Origin: Myxococcaceae bacterium JPH2
Lineage (GTDB): Bacteria > Myxococcota > Myxococcia > Myxococcales > Myxococcaceae
Assembly (NCBI GenBank): GCA_016458225.1
Contig: JAEMGR010000005.1
Location: forward strand, 1 to 64,000
DNA length: 64,000 nucleotides
Direction: 5' to 3'
The notes under the pieces were generated by a model. That model was not told the DNA's origin, did not search any database, and saw nothing but the letters and a program-made list of their open reading frames with translations. Of the stretch, positions 21,001-28,654 are shown piece after piece. The first letter of the stretch is position 1. Each line of letters opens with the position of its first letter. Both the position numbers and the translations under genes were made by a program.

Positions 21001-22494
21001 GCCACCGAGGCCGTGGTGAAGGAAGGCTGGCTGCACACCGGTGACCTGGGCCGCCTGGATGACGACGGGCGCCTGTATCTGGTGGGCCGCGCCAAGGACG
21101 TCATCGTCGACGCCAACGGCAAGAACGTCTACCCGGACGAGTTGGAGGAGCTGTACCAGGAGCACACGCACATCAAGGAGCTGTCCATCGTGGGCCTGCC
21201 CGACGAGGCCGGCGGCGAGAAGGTGGCGTGCCTGTGCGTGCCGGACTACGGCGACCGTCCGCGCGAGGAAGTGCGGCGCGAGCTGGACGAGCACTTCCGC
21301 AAGGTGAGCGGCGGCATGCCGTTCCATCGCCGCGTGAAGGTGCTGCGCTTCTGGGACGGCGAGCTGCCCCGCACCTCCACGCGCAAGGTGAAGCGCAAGC
21401 TGGTGGTGGAGGAGCTGCAGCGGTTGGACCGCATGGCGGCCAGCGCTGGCAAGGCGCGCGAGAAGGCGCAGGCGGCGACGGGCGGCGTGGCGGACTGGCT
21501 GTTCCCGCTCATCGCCGAGGTCTGCCACAAGCCGGTGGGCGACGTGAGGCCGGACGCGCAGCTCATGGGCGACCTGGGCTTCGACTCGCTCATGCTCACG
21601 GAGCTGTCCGTGGCGCTGGAGGGCGCGGGCGTGCCGCTGCCCGCGGTGGAGGACCTCACCCAGGTGCAGACGGTGGAGGACCTGCGCAAGCTGGTGGTCA
21701 GCTCCGGCCGGCGCCCGGCCAAGGAAGTGCGCGCCAAGGACATCCGCCAGGAGAACGAGCGCGCGGAGGACGTGGAGATTCCCGTCCCCGAGGCCGTGGC
21801 CACGGTGGGCCGGCAGCTGCTCGCCTTCGGGCAGAAGGTGCTCTACGGCGGCGTGTTCGACGTGAAGGTGACGGGCAAGCCCTTCATCCCGCAGAACCGC
21901 AACTTCCTCGTCATCGCCAACCACGCCAGCCACCTGGACGCGGGGCTGGTGCGCGTGGTGCTCGGCGAGCAGGGCGAGCGCGTGGTGTCGCTGGCCGCGC
22001 GCGACTACTTCTTCGACACGCCCCTCAAGCGGGCGTGGTTCGAGAACTTCACCAACCTCATCCCCATGGACCGGCAGGGCTCGCTGCGCGAGTCGCTGCG
22101 CGTGGCGGGCGAGGCGCTGCGCCAGGGCTACAACGTCCTCATCTTCCCGGAGGGCACGCGCTCTCCCACGGGTGAGCTGCTCGAGTTCAAGCCCACCCTG
22201 GGCTACCTGGCGCTGACGTACGGCGTGGACGTGCTGCCGCTCTACATCAAGGGCTCGTACGAGGCCCTGCCCAAGGGCTCCATGTTCCCCAAGGCCAAGG
22301 AGCTGGAGGTCCACGTGGGGCCGGCGCTGGACCACGCGGGCCTGAAGGCGCGCACGCTGGGCATGGCGCGCTCGGAGGGCTACCGGTACGTGACGCGCAT
22401 CGCGGAAGAGGCGGTGCGGTCGCTGCGGGATGGCCGCGTGCTCAACCTGGAGCGAGTGGACTCGCGCCCGATGACGGAGGGACAGGACTCGTGA
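18091..22494 (+). CDS. elbD: Multifunctional ether-lipid enzyme: acyl reductase, acyl ligase, ACP, acyltransferase
   Basis: A 1467-residue fusion. Residues ~20-560 are a fatty acyl-CoA reductase (NAD motif GTTGFVGK near 28, catalytic YTYTK near 286, FAR C-terminal part after it). Residues ~580-1130 are an AMP-dependent acyl ligase (TSGTTGTPKG near 731, EGYGLTEAAP, GWLHTGDLGR). About 1145-1215 is an acyl carrier domain with the phosphopantetheine Ser in GFDSLM (1162-1167). About 1235-1450 is a PlsC-type acyltransferase with NHASHLD (1276) and FPEGTRS (1351). This domain set matches ElbD of Myxococcus xanthus, needed for ether lipids made during development. It would load, reduce and transfer an acyl chain to give alkyl glycerol lipids. 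GTG 18091 overlaps the LarA-like stop; ATG 18112 is an alternative. The next gene also overlaps by 4 bases. Confidence 0.93.
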   Translation: MRESRTVMGSPLPELNVTEAFTGKRLVFVGTTGFVGKVTLSMLLSHYGQVLDKVYVLVRKGSAASAERRFFDKVAPSEPFQPLRDALGDAGAMEFIRAKCEVIDGDITDPWVGLTETQVTELHGKVHAIVNCAGLVSFNPSLEVGLNVNTHGVKNAVELALKWAVPLIHMSTAFVAGNRDGLVFEDEEVRGYFPKRGELDGRDFSLEQELADAEKIVARLREQADDRALTSTFRKKALDRLEQEGRDATDEKTLRLAVGRERKLWLTGELVRAGMERAQHWGWPNTYTYTKSLGEQVMAGTPGLRYAIVRPSIVESAAHFPFPGWNEGFTTSAPLAFAGIKGQRGIPAGDHTILDIIPVDQVAGATLGITAHSLQVEERRVYQLASGDVNPFYASRSVELVGLYRRRFYRNKETGNSLMNALRARIEPQPVSKQEFQLLSAPMMAKGARFLKKSIDELRPTWGAPTVNALLDKAKVALDDVEEQATSLTGLIDLFLPFLWENRYVFRCDNTRSVYENMVGADRARIGWSPDRIDWREYFLGTHLPGLEKWVFPGLEDELEKRTVIHAHRDLLELFEATVHAYRHRVAFRMAANEKEERFTFGEVHRYAARVGSYLLAHGVKHGDRVLLLSENRPEWAISYFGILRAGATVVPVDPALTEAEVVNIAKRAQAKLCLVSEQTAADFPGLFAALGDGVAVASLAEAMTGDPAHPDRIGPVKKSASADDVASIIFTSGTTGTPKGVMLTHRNFASLVAKLAGQFNVGVGDGVLSVLPLHHTFEFSAGLLTPFSRGAEITYIDELTSDRLGEVFETGRVTAMIGVPALWQLLHRKITQEMASRPPVVEQALKALMAANGELRNRSSLNLGKLLFWPVHRKFGGRMKVLVSGGSALSEEVHKAFHELGFTMREGYGLTEAAPVLSVSEPGNKRTPGSVGKPLSGIEVKLLNPDTDGIGEVLAKGPNVMAGYFGDREATEAVVKEGWLHTGDLGRLDDDGRLYLVGRAKDVIVDANGKNVYPDELEELYQEHTHIKELSIVGLPDEAGGEKVACLCVPDYGDRPREEVRRELDEHFRKVSGGMPFHRRVKVLRFWDGELPRTSTRKVKRKLVVEELQRLDRMAASAGKAREKAQAATGGVADWLFPLIAEVCHKPVGDVRPDAQLMGDLGFDSLMLTELSVALEGAGVPLPAVEDLTQVQTVEDLRKLVVSSGRRPAKEVRAKDIRQENERAEDVEIPVPEAVATVGRQLLAFGQKVLYGGVFDVKVTGKPFIPQNRNFLVIANHASHLDAGLVRVVLGEQGERVVSLAARDYFFDTPLKRAWFENFTNLIPMDRQGSLRESLRVAGEALRQGYNVLIFPEGTRSPTGELLEFKPTLGYLALTYGVDVLPLYIKGSYEALPKGSMFPKAKELEVHVGPALDHAGLKARTLGMARSEGYRYVTRIAEEAVRSLRDGRVLNLERVDSRPMTEGQDS

Positions 22495-23519
22495 AGCTGC
22501 TGGTAACGGGAGGCACGGGGTTCCTGGGCGTTCATCTGGTGCCCAGGCTGGTGGCCGCGGGACATCAGGTGCGGCTCATCGGGCGCACGCGGCCGACAGG
22601 CCCGGCGTTCGCGGGCACGGAGTTCGTCCAGGGCGACTTGAAGGACCGAGACGCCGTGCGCCGCGCGCTGGCCGGCGTGGAGGGCGTCTATCACCTGGCG
22701 GGGCTCGTCTCCTTCCAGGCCAAGGACGCGCGCAAGATGTTCGAGCTGCACGTGGACTGCACGCGCGAGCTCTTGCGCGACGTGCGCGAGGCGGGCATCC
22801 AGCGCGTCATCCTCGGCTCCACCTCCGGCACCATCGCGGTGTCCGAGGACGAGTGCGTGCGCAACGAGGAGGACGACTACCCCATCACCGTGGTGGCGCG
22901 GTGGCCGTACTACCTCTCGAAAATCTACGAGGAGAAGCTCGCGCTGGAGTACTGCCGCAAGCACTCCATCCCGTTGGTGGTGCTCAACCCGAGCCTGCTG
23001 ATGGGGCCGGGGGATGACCGGCTGTCCTCCACGTGGACGGTGGTGAAGTTCCTCAACCGCGAGATTCCGGCCATGCCGGGCGGCGGCATCTCCTTCGTGG
23101 ATGTGCGCGACGCGGCCGAGGGCTTCGTCGCCGCGCTCACCCAGGGCGAGGTGTACGGCCGCCACCTGATGGGCGTGAACATGACGATGGCGGACTTCTT
23201 CCACCGGCTGGAGCGCCTCACGGGCGTGGCCGCGCCCCGGCTGAAGCTGCCCTCGGTGGTCAACGTGCTGGGCGGCCAGCTCCTGGAGCAGTGGGCGAAG
23301 CTGCGCGGCGCGAAGCCCACGTTGGATCCGCAGGAGATTGAGATCGGCGAGCACTGGTTCTACCTGGACGCCGCCAAGGCCGAGCGCGAGCTGGGCTTCC
23401 GAGCGCGCGACACGCACGAGACGCTGCTCGACACCGTCCAGTACATCTACGGGAAGATGCCGCCGCAGAGCCTGCCGGGCACCAAGGGCCGGCTGGGCGA
23501 CCTGCGCGACGGCACCTGA
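22491..23519 (+). CDS. NAD-dependent epimerase/dehydratase of the ether-lipid operon
   Basis: A 342-residue extended SDR. The coenzyme motif is TGGTGFLG (residues 6-13), followed by VYHLAGLVSF. The catalytic Tyr/Lys is in PYYLSKIYEE near residue 141. Such proteins include dihydroflavonol reductase, hopanoid- and sterol-related HpnA, and 3-beta-hydroxysteroid dehydrogenase types; HpnA-like lipid-linked members are the best guess. GTG start overlapping the elbD stop (GTGA) shows translational coupling. It probably handles a keto or aldehyde intermediate made by the reductase domain of the enzyme before it. Position corresponds to elbE of M. xanthus as I recall. Confidence 0.87.
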   Translation: MKLLVTGGTGFLGVHLVPRLVAAGHQVRLIGRTRPTGPAFAGTEFVQGDLKDRDAVRRALAGVEGVYHLAGLVSFQAKDARKMFELHVDCTRELLRDVREAGIQRVILGSTSGTIAVSEDECVRNEEDDYPITVVARWPYYLSKIYEEKLALEYCRKHSIPLVVLNPSLLMGPGDDRLSSTWTVVKFLNREIPAMPGGGISFVDVRDAAEGFVAALTQGEVYGRHLMGVNMTMADFFHRLERLTGVAAPRLKLPSVVNVLGGQLLEQWAKLRGAKPTLDPQEIEIGEHWFYLDAAKAERELGFRARDTHETLLDTVQYIYGKMPPQSLPGTKGRLGDLRDGT

Positions 23520-23523
23520 GCCG

Positions 23524-23685
23524 CTACGGCGACCACCGGCGGGCCGCTTCCACCAGACGGCCCGCCGTGGGGTTGTGCTCGCGCTGGCTCCAGGCCCACG
23601 CGGCGCCCAGGAACGCCACGCCCAGCACGACGAGCAGCAGCCGCGCCATCACCGAGGGGCCTGCGCTCGACGCGGCCACGCTCAC
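23524..23685 (-). CDS. Single-span membrane microprotein coupled to the diguanylate cyclase
   Basis: A 53-residue protein that I do not recognise. Its GTG start overlaps the stop of the FHA-GGDEF gene (GTGA, 23682-23685), the usual sign of coupled translation. The product has about 12 polar residues, then MARLLLVVLGVAFLGAAWAW, a clear transmembrane helix, and a basic tail with HNPTAGRLVEAARRW. An internal ATG at the start of the helix would give a 41-residue version. It may tether or regulate the cyclase at the membrane; that is inference from the overlap alone. Most gene finders would miss it because of its size. Confidence 0.55.
   Translation of the reverse strand: MSVAASSAGPSVMARLLLVVLGVAFLGAAWAWSQREHNPTAGRLVEAARRWSP
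23537..23567. terminator. 10-bp perfect hairpin after the ether-lipid operon
   Basis: CGGCGGGCCG at 23537-23546 pairs perfectly with CGGCCCGCCG at 23558-23567 across an 11-base loop. It lies 18 bases after the last ether-lipid gene and inside the 3' end of the opposite-strand microprotein gene. A T tract is absent. It probably ends the plus-strand operon. Confidence 0.5.
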
Positions 23686-24560
23686 CCCACCACCCGGTTG
23701 CGGCCCGACTTCTTGGCCTTGTACAGGTTGGTGTCCGCCACCTTGATGAACGGCGTGGGCTCGTTCATGTCGCCGGACATCTCCGCGATGCCGATGGAGA
23801 TGGTGACGGGGATCTCCTTGTCCTCGAAGATGAAGACCTTCTCCTCCACGAGGCGGCGGATCTTCTCCGCGAACAGGCGCGCCTTGTCCGGCCCGTCCTC
23901 GGGCATCACCACCGCGAACTCCTCGCCGCCGTAGCGCGCGAAGCACTGCTCGCGGCGCACCAGTCGCTTGATGGACTGGGCCATCTCGCGCAGCACGTAG
24001 TCCCCGGCCAGGTGCCCGTGGACGTCGTTGATGTGCTTGAAGTGGTCGATGTCGAACATCATCAACGACAGCGTGCGCTGGTACCGGTGCGAGCGGCCCA
24101 TCTCCCGCTCCAGGTACTCCAGGAAGTAGCGCTTGTTGTTGATGCCCGTGAGGCCGTCCGCGATGGTCAGCGTGTAGATGGTCTCGTGGTACTGGGTCTC
24201 GATGTTGTCGCCATCGAGGAACTTGAAGATGGAGCCCCCCACCTTGATGAGGTCGCCACTGCGCAACGGGTGGGCTTGCAACACCTCCTGATCATTCAGG
24301 TAGGTGCCGTTGGTGGAGCCCAGGTCCTCCACGAACATCCGCCCCCCGCGGCCCAGGATGCGGGCGTGGCGGCGGGACACGTTGTCCAGCTCCACCACGA
24401 TGTTGTTTTGTTGGTCTCGGCCAATCGTGAACTCGGCGTCCTCCAGGACGTACTTCTTCCCGAGTTCCGGTCCGTGGATCTGCACGAGGCAGCTGTCGGT
24501 GCGCTCACTGGGAACACCGAGGCTGCTGATCTTGGTGACTCGCGTTTGGTCGCCAGACAT
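23682..24560 (-). CDS. FHA-GGDEF diguanylate cyclase
   Basis: A 292-residue protein. Residues ~25-120 form an FHA phosphothreonine-binding domain (FTIGRDQQNNIVV, SRRHARI, DLGSTNGTYLN). Residues ~130-292 form a GGDEF domain with the active signature RYGGEEF and the metal/substrate segment FDIDHFKHINDVHGH. It should make cyclic-di-GMP from two GTP. The product-inhibition I-site (RxxD, five residues before GGEEF) reads RREQ, so feedback inhibition is probably lost. FHA input suggests control by a Ser/Thr kinase, which myxobacteria have in large numbers. ATG 24560 (MSGDQTRVTK) is preferred over 24599. Its stop overlaps the membrane microprotein start. Confidence 0.93.
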   Translation of the reverse strand: MSGDQTRVTKISSLGVPSERTDSCLVQIHGPELGKKYVLEDAEFTIGRDQQNNIVVELDNVSRRHARILGRGGRMFVEDLGSTNGTYLNDQEVLQAHPLRSGDLIKVGGSIFKFLDGDNIETQYHETIYTLTIADGLTGINNKRYFLEYLEREMGRSHRYQRTLSLMMFDIDHFKHINDVHGHLAGDYVLREMAQSIKRLVRREQCFARYGGEEFAVVMPEDGPDKARLFAEKIRRLVEEKVFIFEDKEIPVTISIGIAEMSGDMNEPTPFIKVADTNLYKAKKSGRNRVVG

Positions 24561-24744
24561 CGGCCGGCACGCTACCACGGGTGTGTCCAGGGAAGCCATG
24601 CAAGCCCGGCGCGCCTCTCATGCCTTCCTCCTCCCACATGGGTAGGGCCCACGCGGGGTCGCGGTTGGACACTCAACGAAGGTCGCCAGGGAAGCGGGCG
24701 TGCCTGTTGTCGCCCGAAAGCGCGCGGGTAACGTGCCCGCCCCT

Positions 24745-25974
24745 ATGTCCAAGCAGCTGGCCATGATTCTGGCGGGGGGCGCGGGCACGCGCCTGGAGCC
24801 CCTCACCCGCGAACGCGCGAAGCCGGCCGTCCCATTCGGAGGGCGCTACCGCATCATCGACTTCGTCCTCTCCAACTTCGCCAACTCCGGCGTGTACCGG
24901 ATGAAGGTGTTGACGCAGTACAAGAGCGACTCGCTCAACAACCACCTGTCTCGCGCGTGGCGGATGACGGCCTTCCTCGGACATTACGTGGAGGCGGTGC
25001 CGGCGCAGATGCGGACGGGGCTGGATTGGTACAAGGGCAGCGCCGACGCCATCTATCAGAACCTCAACATCATCACGGACGAGGAGCCGGACGTCATCTT
25101 CGTCTTCGGCGCGGACCATGTGTACCGCATGGACATGCGCCAGATGCTCGACTTCCACCTGGCCAAGAAGGCCGCGTGCACGGTGGCCGCCATCCCCGTG
25201 CCCATCGAGCAAGGCAGCGAGTTCGGCATCATCGACGTGGGCCCGGACGGCCGCATGCGCCAGTTCCTGGAGAAGCCCCGCACGCCGCCGCCCATGCCGG
25301 GCAACCCGAAGATGTGCCTGGCCTCCATGGGCAACTACCTCTTCACCACGGAGGTGCTGGTGCAGGAGGTGGTGCGCGACGCCGCGGACGAGTCGAGCGC
25401 GCACGACTTCGGCAAGTCCATCATCAGCGAGCTGTACAAGCGCGCGCCCGTCTACGTGTATGACTTCGCGCAGAACGAGGTGCCAGGGCAGGAAGCCAAG
25501 GAGCGCGGCTACTGGCGCGACGTGGGGAACATCGACGTCTACTTCCAGTCCAACATGGACCTGGTGGAGGTGGACCCCATCTTCAACCTCTACAACGACC
25601 GCTGGCCCATCCACACGCAGTCCCACAACTATCCGCCCGCGAAGTTCGTGTTCGCGGACCGCGCCAACAAGCGCGTGGGCCACGCCATGGACTCGCTGGT
25701 GGCGGAGGGCTGCATCATCTCCGGCGGCGAGGTGAACCGCTCGGTGCTGTCCCCCAAGGTGCGCGTCAATTCCTACTCGGAGGTGGAGGACAGCATCCTC
25801 TTCGAGAACGTCACCATCGGGCGGCGCTGCCGCATCCGCCGGGCCATCATCGACAAGAACGTGGAGATTCCGCCGGGGATGACCATTGGCTACGACCTCG
25901 CGGAGGACAAGCGGCGCTTCCACGTCACACCGGGCGGCGTGGTCGTCATCCCCAAGGGCATGAAGGTGGCCTGA
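24745..25974 (+). CDS. glgC: Glucose-1-phosphate adenylyltransferase
   Basis: A 409-residue ADP-glucose pyrophosphorylase that makes ADP-glucose from ATP and glucose-1-phosphate, the committed step of bacterial glycogen synthesis. Signatures: [13 protein letters not shown] at the N-terminus, [41 protein letters not shown] with LEKP, and [15 protein letters not shown]. The C-terminal left-handed beta-helix domain has [16 protein letters not shown] and the hexapeptide-like [17 protein letters not shown] 24745 starts directly at the conserved N-terminus. It works in the same pathway as glgX and treY at 8.6-13.9 kb but is not linked to them. Confidence 0.96.
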   Translation: MSKQLAMILAGGAGTRLEPLTRERAKPAVPFGGRYRIIDFVLSNFANSGVYRMKVLTQYKSDSLNNHLSRAWRMTAFLGHYVEAVPAQMRTGLDWYKGSADAIYQNLNIITDEEPDVIFVFGADHVYRMDMRQMLDFHLAKKAACTVAAIPVPIEQGSEFGIIDVGPDGRMRQFLEKPRTPPPMPGNPKMCLASMGNYLFTTEVLVQEVVRDAADESSAHDFGKSIISELYKRAPVYVYDFAQNEVPGQEAKERGYWRDVGNIDVYFQSNMDLVEVDPIFNLYNDRWPIHTQSHNYPPAKFVFADRANKRVGHAMDSLVAEGCIISGGEVNRSVLSPKVRVNSYSEVEDSILFENVTIGRRCRIRRAIIDKNVEIPPGMTIGYDLAEDKRRFHVTPGGVVVIPKGMKVA

Positions 25975-25982
25975 GGCGCGCC

Positions 25983-26528
25983 GTGGGCACGTCGCGAATC
26001 CACCTGAGGCTGGCGCGCGAGGAGGACCGACGCGCGCTGTGGCGCATCCACACCCGAGCCGTGGTGCTCCGGTGCCGGGATGCCTACTCCCCTCAGGAAG
26101 TGAGCACCTGGGTGGGGCAGCTCAAGCCCGAGGGCTACCTGCTCCCGTCAGGTCACCGCACGGTGCTGGTGGCGGAGCGCGGCGAGCAGCCCGTGGGCTT
26201 CGGCCAGCTCGACGTCGTCTCCGGAGAGTTGGAAGCGCTGTACGTCACCCCGGAGGAGACGGGGCGCGGCGTGGGCACCTTGCTCTTGGGCTCACTGGAG
26301 CGGACGGCGTGGCTCGCGGGCGTGTCCGAGCTGCGCCTGGACGCGAGCCTCAACGCGGAGGGCTTCTACCAACACCGAGGCTACACGGCGCTGTGCGCGG
26401 CGCGGCGGGTGCTCACCGCCGAGGTGCGGCTGGCGTGCGTGCGGATGCACAAGCCTCGGCCTCGTGCCTCGCTCGCGCAGGAGGCGCGCGCGACAGTGCC
26501 GCGCGCGCCCGAGACGAGCCTCAGGTGA
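25983..26528 (+). CDS. GNAT family N-acetyltransferase
   Basis: A 181-residue acetyltransferase. The acetyl-CoA-binding segment is VTPEETGRGVGTLLLGSLER (R/Q-x-x-G-x-G/A), preceded by the beta strand LEALYV, and the end of the domain is FYQHRGYTALCAA. Substrate unknown. The GTG start is 8 bases after the glgC stop, so the two may share a transcript, but no functional link is evident. The C-terminal ~30 residues are Arg/Pro/Ala-rich and outside the domain. It overlaps the following opposite-strand gene by 8 bases. Confidence 0.85.
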   Translation: MGTSRIHLRLAREEDRRALWRIHTRAVVLRCRDAYSPQEVSTWVGQLKPEGYLLPSGHRTVLVAERGEQPVGFGQLDVVSGELEALYVTPEETGRGVGTLLLGSLERTAWLAGVSELRLDASLNAEGFYQHRGYTALCAARRVLTAEVRLACVRMHKPRPRASLAQEARATVPRAPETSLR

Positions 26529-26979
26529 AGCAGGCCTTCACGTCGTTCTTGTTCAGCACGACGATGGCCCAGATGCCCGGGATGAGCCCCAGACAGGTGC
26601 AGGGCCCACAGCACGGAAGGCACGCGACGATGGCGGACGCCATCGCGAGCCCGTAGCTCTGAAGGTTCTTCATCTTCAGGGCCCCGAAGAAGACGAACGC
26701 GTTGAGCCCCGCCCAGAAGCCCACCGAGAGCAGTTGGAGTCCCTTTCCGAGAATGGCGCGAAGCACGCGCTCGGCCTCCGGCGTCATGTTGGGCGAGTTG
26801 CGGATGATGTCATCCACCTGGGCGGGATTCGTGGGATGCAGCAACGTCGTCAGTGCCCAGAGGATGGTGAGGCCCGAGAGCACCATGAGCAGGATGGCGG
26901 GGATGGCCACCGCGTTGCTCGCATCCAGGCGCGACGGCCCCATCTCAGGATCCACGGCCCCCCCGAAGTTGTCCGTCAT
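26521..26979 (-). CDS. Small membrane protein of unknown function
   Basis: A 152-residue protein that I do not recognise. ATG 26979 has an excellent GGAGG 5 bases upstream. Three hydrophobic helices are visible: AIPAILLMVLSGLTILWALT (about residues 24-45), LLSVGFWAGLNAFVFFGALK (about 85-107), and the last from IVACLPCCGPCTCLGLIPGIW to IVVL. The last begins with four Cys in CCGPCTC-like order, which could bind a metal or form disulphides. Between helices 1 and 2 lies a soluble stretch with NPAQVDDIIRN. The architecture resembles the small DUF4190-like membrane proteins. It is convergent with the GNAT gene. Confidence 0.75.
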   Translation of the reverse strand: MTDNFGGAVDPEMGPSRLDASNAVAIPAILLMVLSGLTILWALTTLLHPTNPAQVDDIIRNSPNMTPEAERVLRAILGKGLQLLSVGFWAGLNAFVFFGALKMKNLQSYGLAMASAIVACLPCCGPCTCLGLIPGIWAIVVLNKNDVKACFT

Positions 26980-27095
26980 GCGTCCTCCGCTGCATCCAGT
27001 GCAGGCACGCGTCGGACGAGAAGCGTCCGAGCGGCGCGCCATTCAAGATCGCGAAGGTGGGGACGCGCCAAGCAAATAGACGCGTCCCCAGGACT

Positions 27096-28520
27096 TCAGG
27101 CCTTGAACGTCAGCAGTGGCCGCAGCCGAGCCACCTCGCCCACGATGTCCGCCTCGACCTGCGAGGCGACCACCGGGCCAATGGGCTTGTACGCGGCGGG
27201 GGCCTCCTCCACGCGGCGCTCGGCGCGCAGCGAGATGCAGTCCACGCCCGTGAGGCCCAAGGCCGTCTCACTGTGGTCCGCCCCACCCCGCGCCATCTCG
27301 AAGCGCGAGCGCGCTCGGCCCGCTCCGTGCGACGCGGACTCGAGTGCCTGGGCATTGCCCCGCCCCACCATGAGGTAGGACGTCGCGCCCATGGAGCCCG
27401 GGATGATGACGGGCTGCTCCAGCCCCGCCGGGCACGCGCCCTTGCGCGCCAGCCAGCCTCCCTCGTGCGGCAACGTGAGGTTGTGAGGCACGTCATAGAC
27501 GAGCGGTGCCTCCACCTCGCCGAACAGCTCGCGCAGCGTCTGGCGCAGCAGCTCGGCCAGGAGCAGGCGGTTGAGGAACGCGTAGTTGGCGGCGGTGGCC
27601 TCGGCCGTCAGGTACGCGGCCACCTGCGCCTCGTCCGCGAGCGGGAGGATGCCGCTGTCCGGCAAGGGCACTCCCGTGGGCCACGCGCGGCGCGCACGCT
27701 CCTGCCACGCGATGCCCACGTGGCGGCCCACGTCGCGGCTGCCCGAGTGGATCATGAACGCGAGCTGTCCCTCGCGAACACCCCACCGCCACGCGCGCAC
27801 GCGGTCGTCCACGGCTTCCACGCGCTGGACCTCCACGAAGTGATTGCCCCCGCCCACCGTGGCGAGGCCCGCGTCGCGAACGATGCCCTCACGCGTGAGC
27901 GCCTCGGGTGCCCACGCGGGGTCACCACGCAGCGCGCCACCCAGGTGGACGCGCGCCAGCTCCTCGTCGAGCTGTGAGAGGTCCGCTCGACTCGCGCACC
28001 CCAGTGGCGTGTCCAGCGTCTCCACGAGCCAGCCCGGGAGCCCCTCGCGCAGGAGCGCCTCGGAGGCACGCGAGGACATGGCCACGTCCCGCGTCCCGAA
28101 GAAGTAGTGCCCCTTCATGCGCTCCACGAACGCGTCGCGCTTCGAGAGGAAGTCCTCCACGGAGACGTCCGCGACGTGCAGTCGCATGCCGCAGTTGATG
28201 TCGGTGCCCACCGCGCCCGGTACCACCAGCCCGCGCGTGTGCAGCACGGAGCCGATGGCCACGCCCGAGTCTCCGGGATGGAAGTCGGGTGTAGCGCGCA
28301 CGCGCAGCACTTCGCCCCCGCCGGGATGCTTGAGGGCAGCGAGCTGCGCGAGTTGCTTGAAGGCCTTGCCCTCGACGGGCAGGTCAGGAGGAAGAAGCAC
28401 CTCGGCGGGAGGCGCGTGCGCATCGCCGAGAAGACGGACGGAATAGAGGTGACCGTCATAGGTCACCTCGAGCCCCTCGCGGGCGAGCGCCCGGAGAAGC
28501 CGACGGAGATTCGGCTGCAT
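27096..28520 (-). CDS. rtcB: RtcB family RNA ligase
   Basis: A 474-residue RtcB protein, which joins 2',3'-cyclic-phosphate (3'-phosphate) RNA ends to 5'-OH ends with GTP and Mn2+. The Mn ligands and active site are visible: DINCGMR (Asp and Cys), GGGNHFVEV (His), HSGSRDVGR (His), VYDVPHN (His), and SHGAGR with the guanylylated His. The conserved PGSMGATSYLMVG and AAYKPIGPVV are also present. The length is typical of bacterial RtcB. In enteric bacteria rtcB is in an operon with Ro60 (rsr) and Y RNA genes; here it stands alone, 17 kb from a Ro60-like/Y RNA locus. No RtcR regulator, RtcA cyclase or archease is visible in the window. Confidence 0.95.
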   Translation of the reverse strand: MQPNLRRLLRALAREGLEVTYDGHLYSVRLLGDAHAPPAEVLLPPDLPVEGKAFKQLAQLAALKHPGGGEVLRVRATPDFHPGDSGVAIGSVLHTRGLVVPGAVGTDINCGMRLHVADVSVEDFLSKRDAFVERMKGHYFFGTRDVAMSSRASEALLREGLPGWLVETLDTPLGCASRADLSQLDEELARVHLGGALRGDPAWAPEALTREGIVRDAGLATVGGGNHFVEVQRVEAVDDRVRAWRWGVREGQLAFMIHSGSRDVGRHVGIAWQERARRAWPTGVPLPDSGILPLADEAQVAAYLTAEATAANYAFLNRLLLAELLRQTLRELFGEVEAPLVYDVPHNLTLPHEGGWLARKGACPAGLEQPVIIPGSMGATSYLMVGRGNAQALESASHGAGRARSRFEMARGGADHSETALGLTGVDCISLRAERRVEEAPAAYKPIGPVVASQVEADIVGEVARLRPLLTFKA

Positions 28521-28654
28521 GACCCTGCTCAGGATTGACCCCGATGCCCGCGGACGGGCTTCGGGGGGACGTGGCGAATGAGAAGGAGGACCTCGGGTCA
28601 GCAGCCGCGGTCGCCGGACGGCGCGAGGCCGTCGTCGGCGCGCAGGGACGCAGC

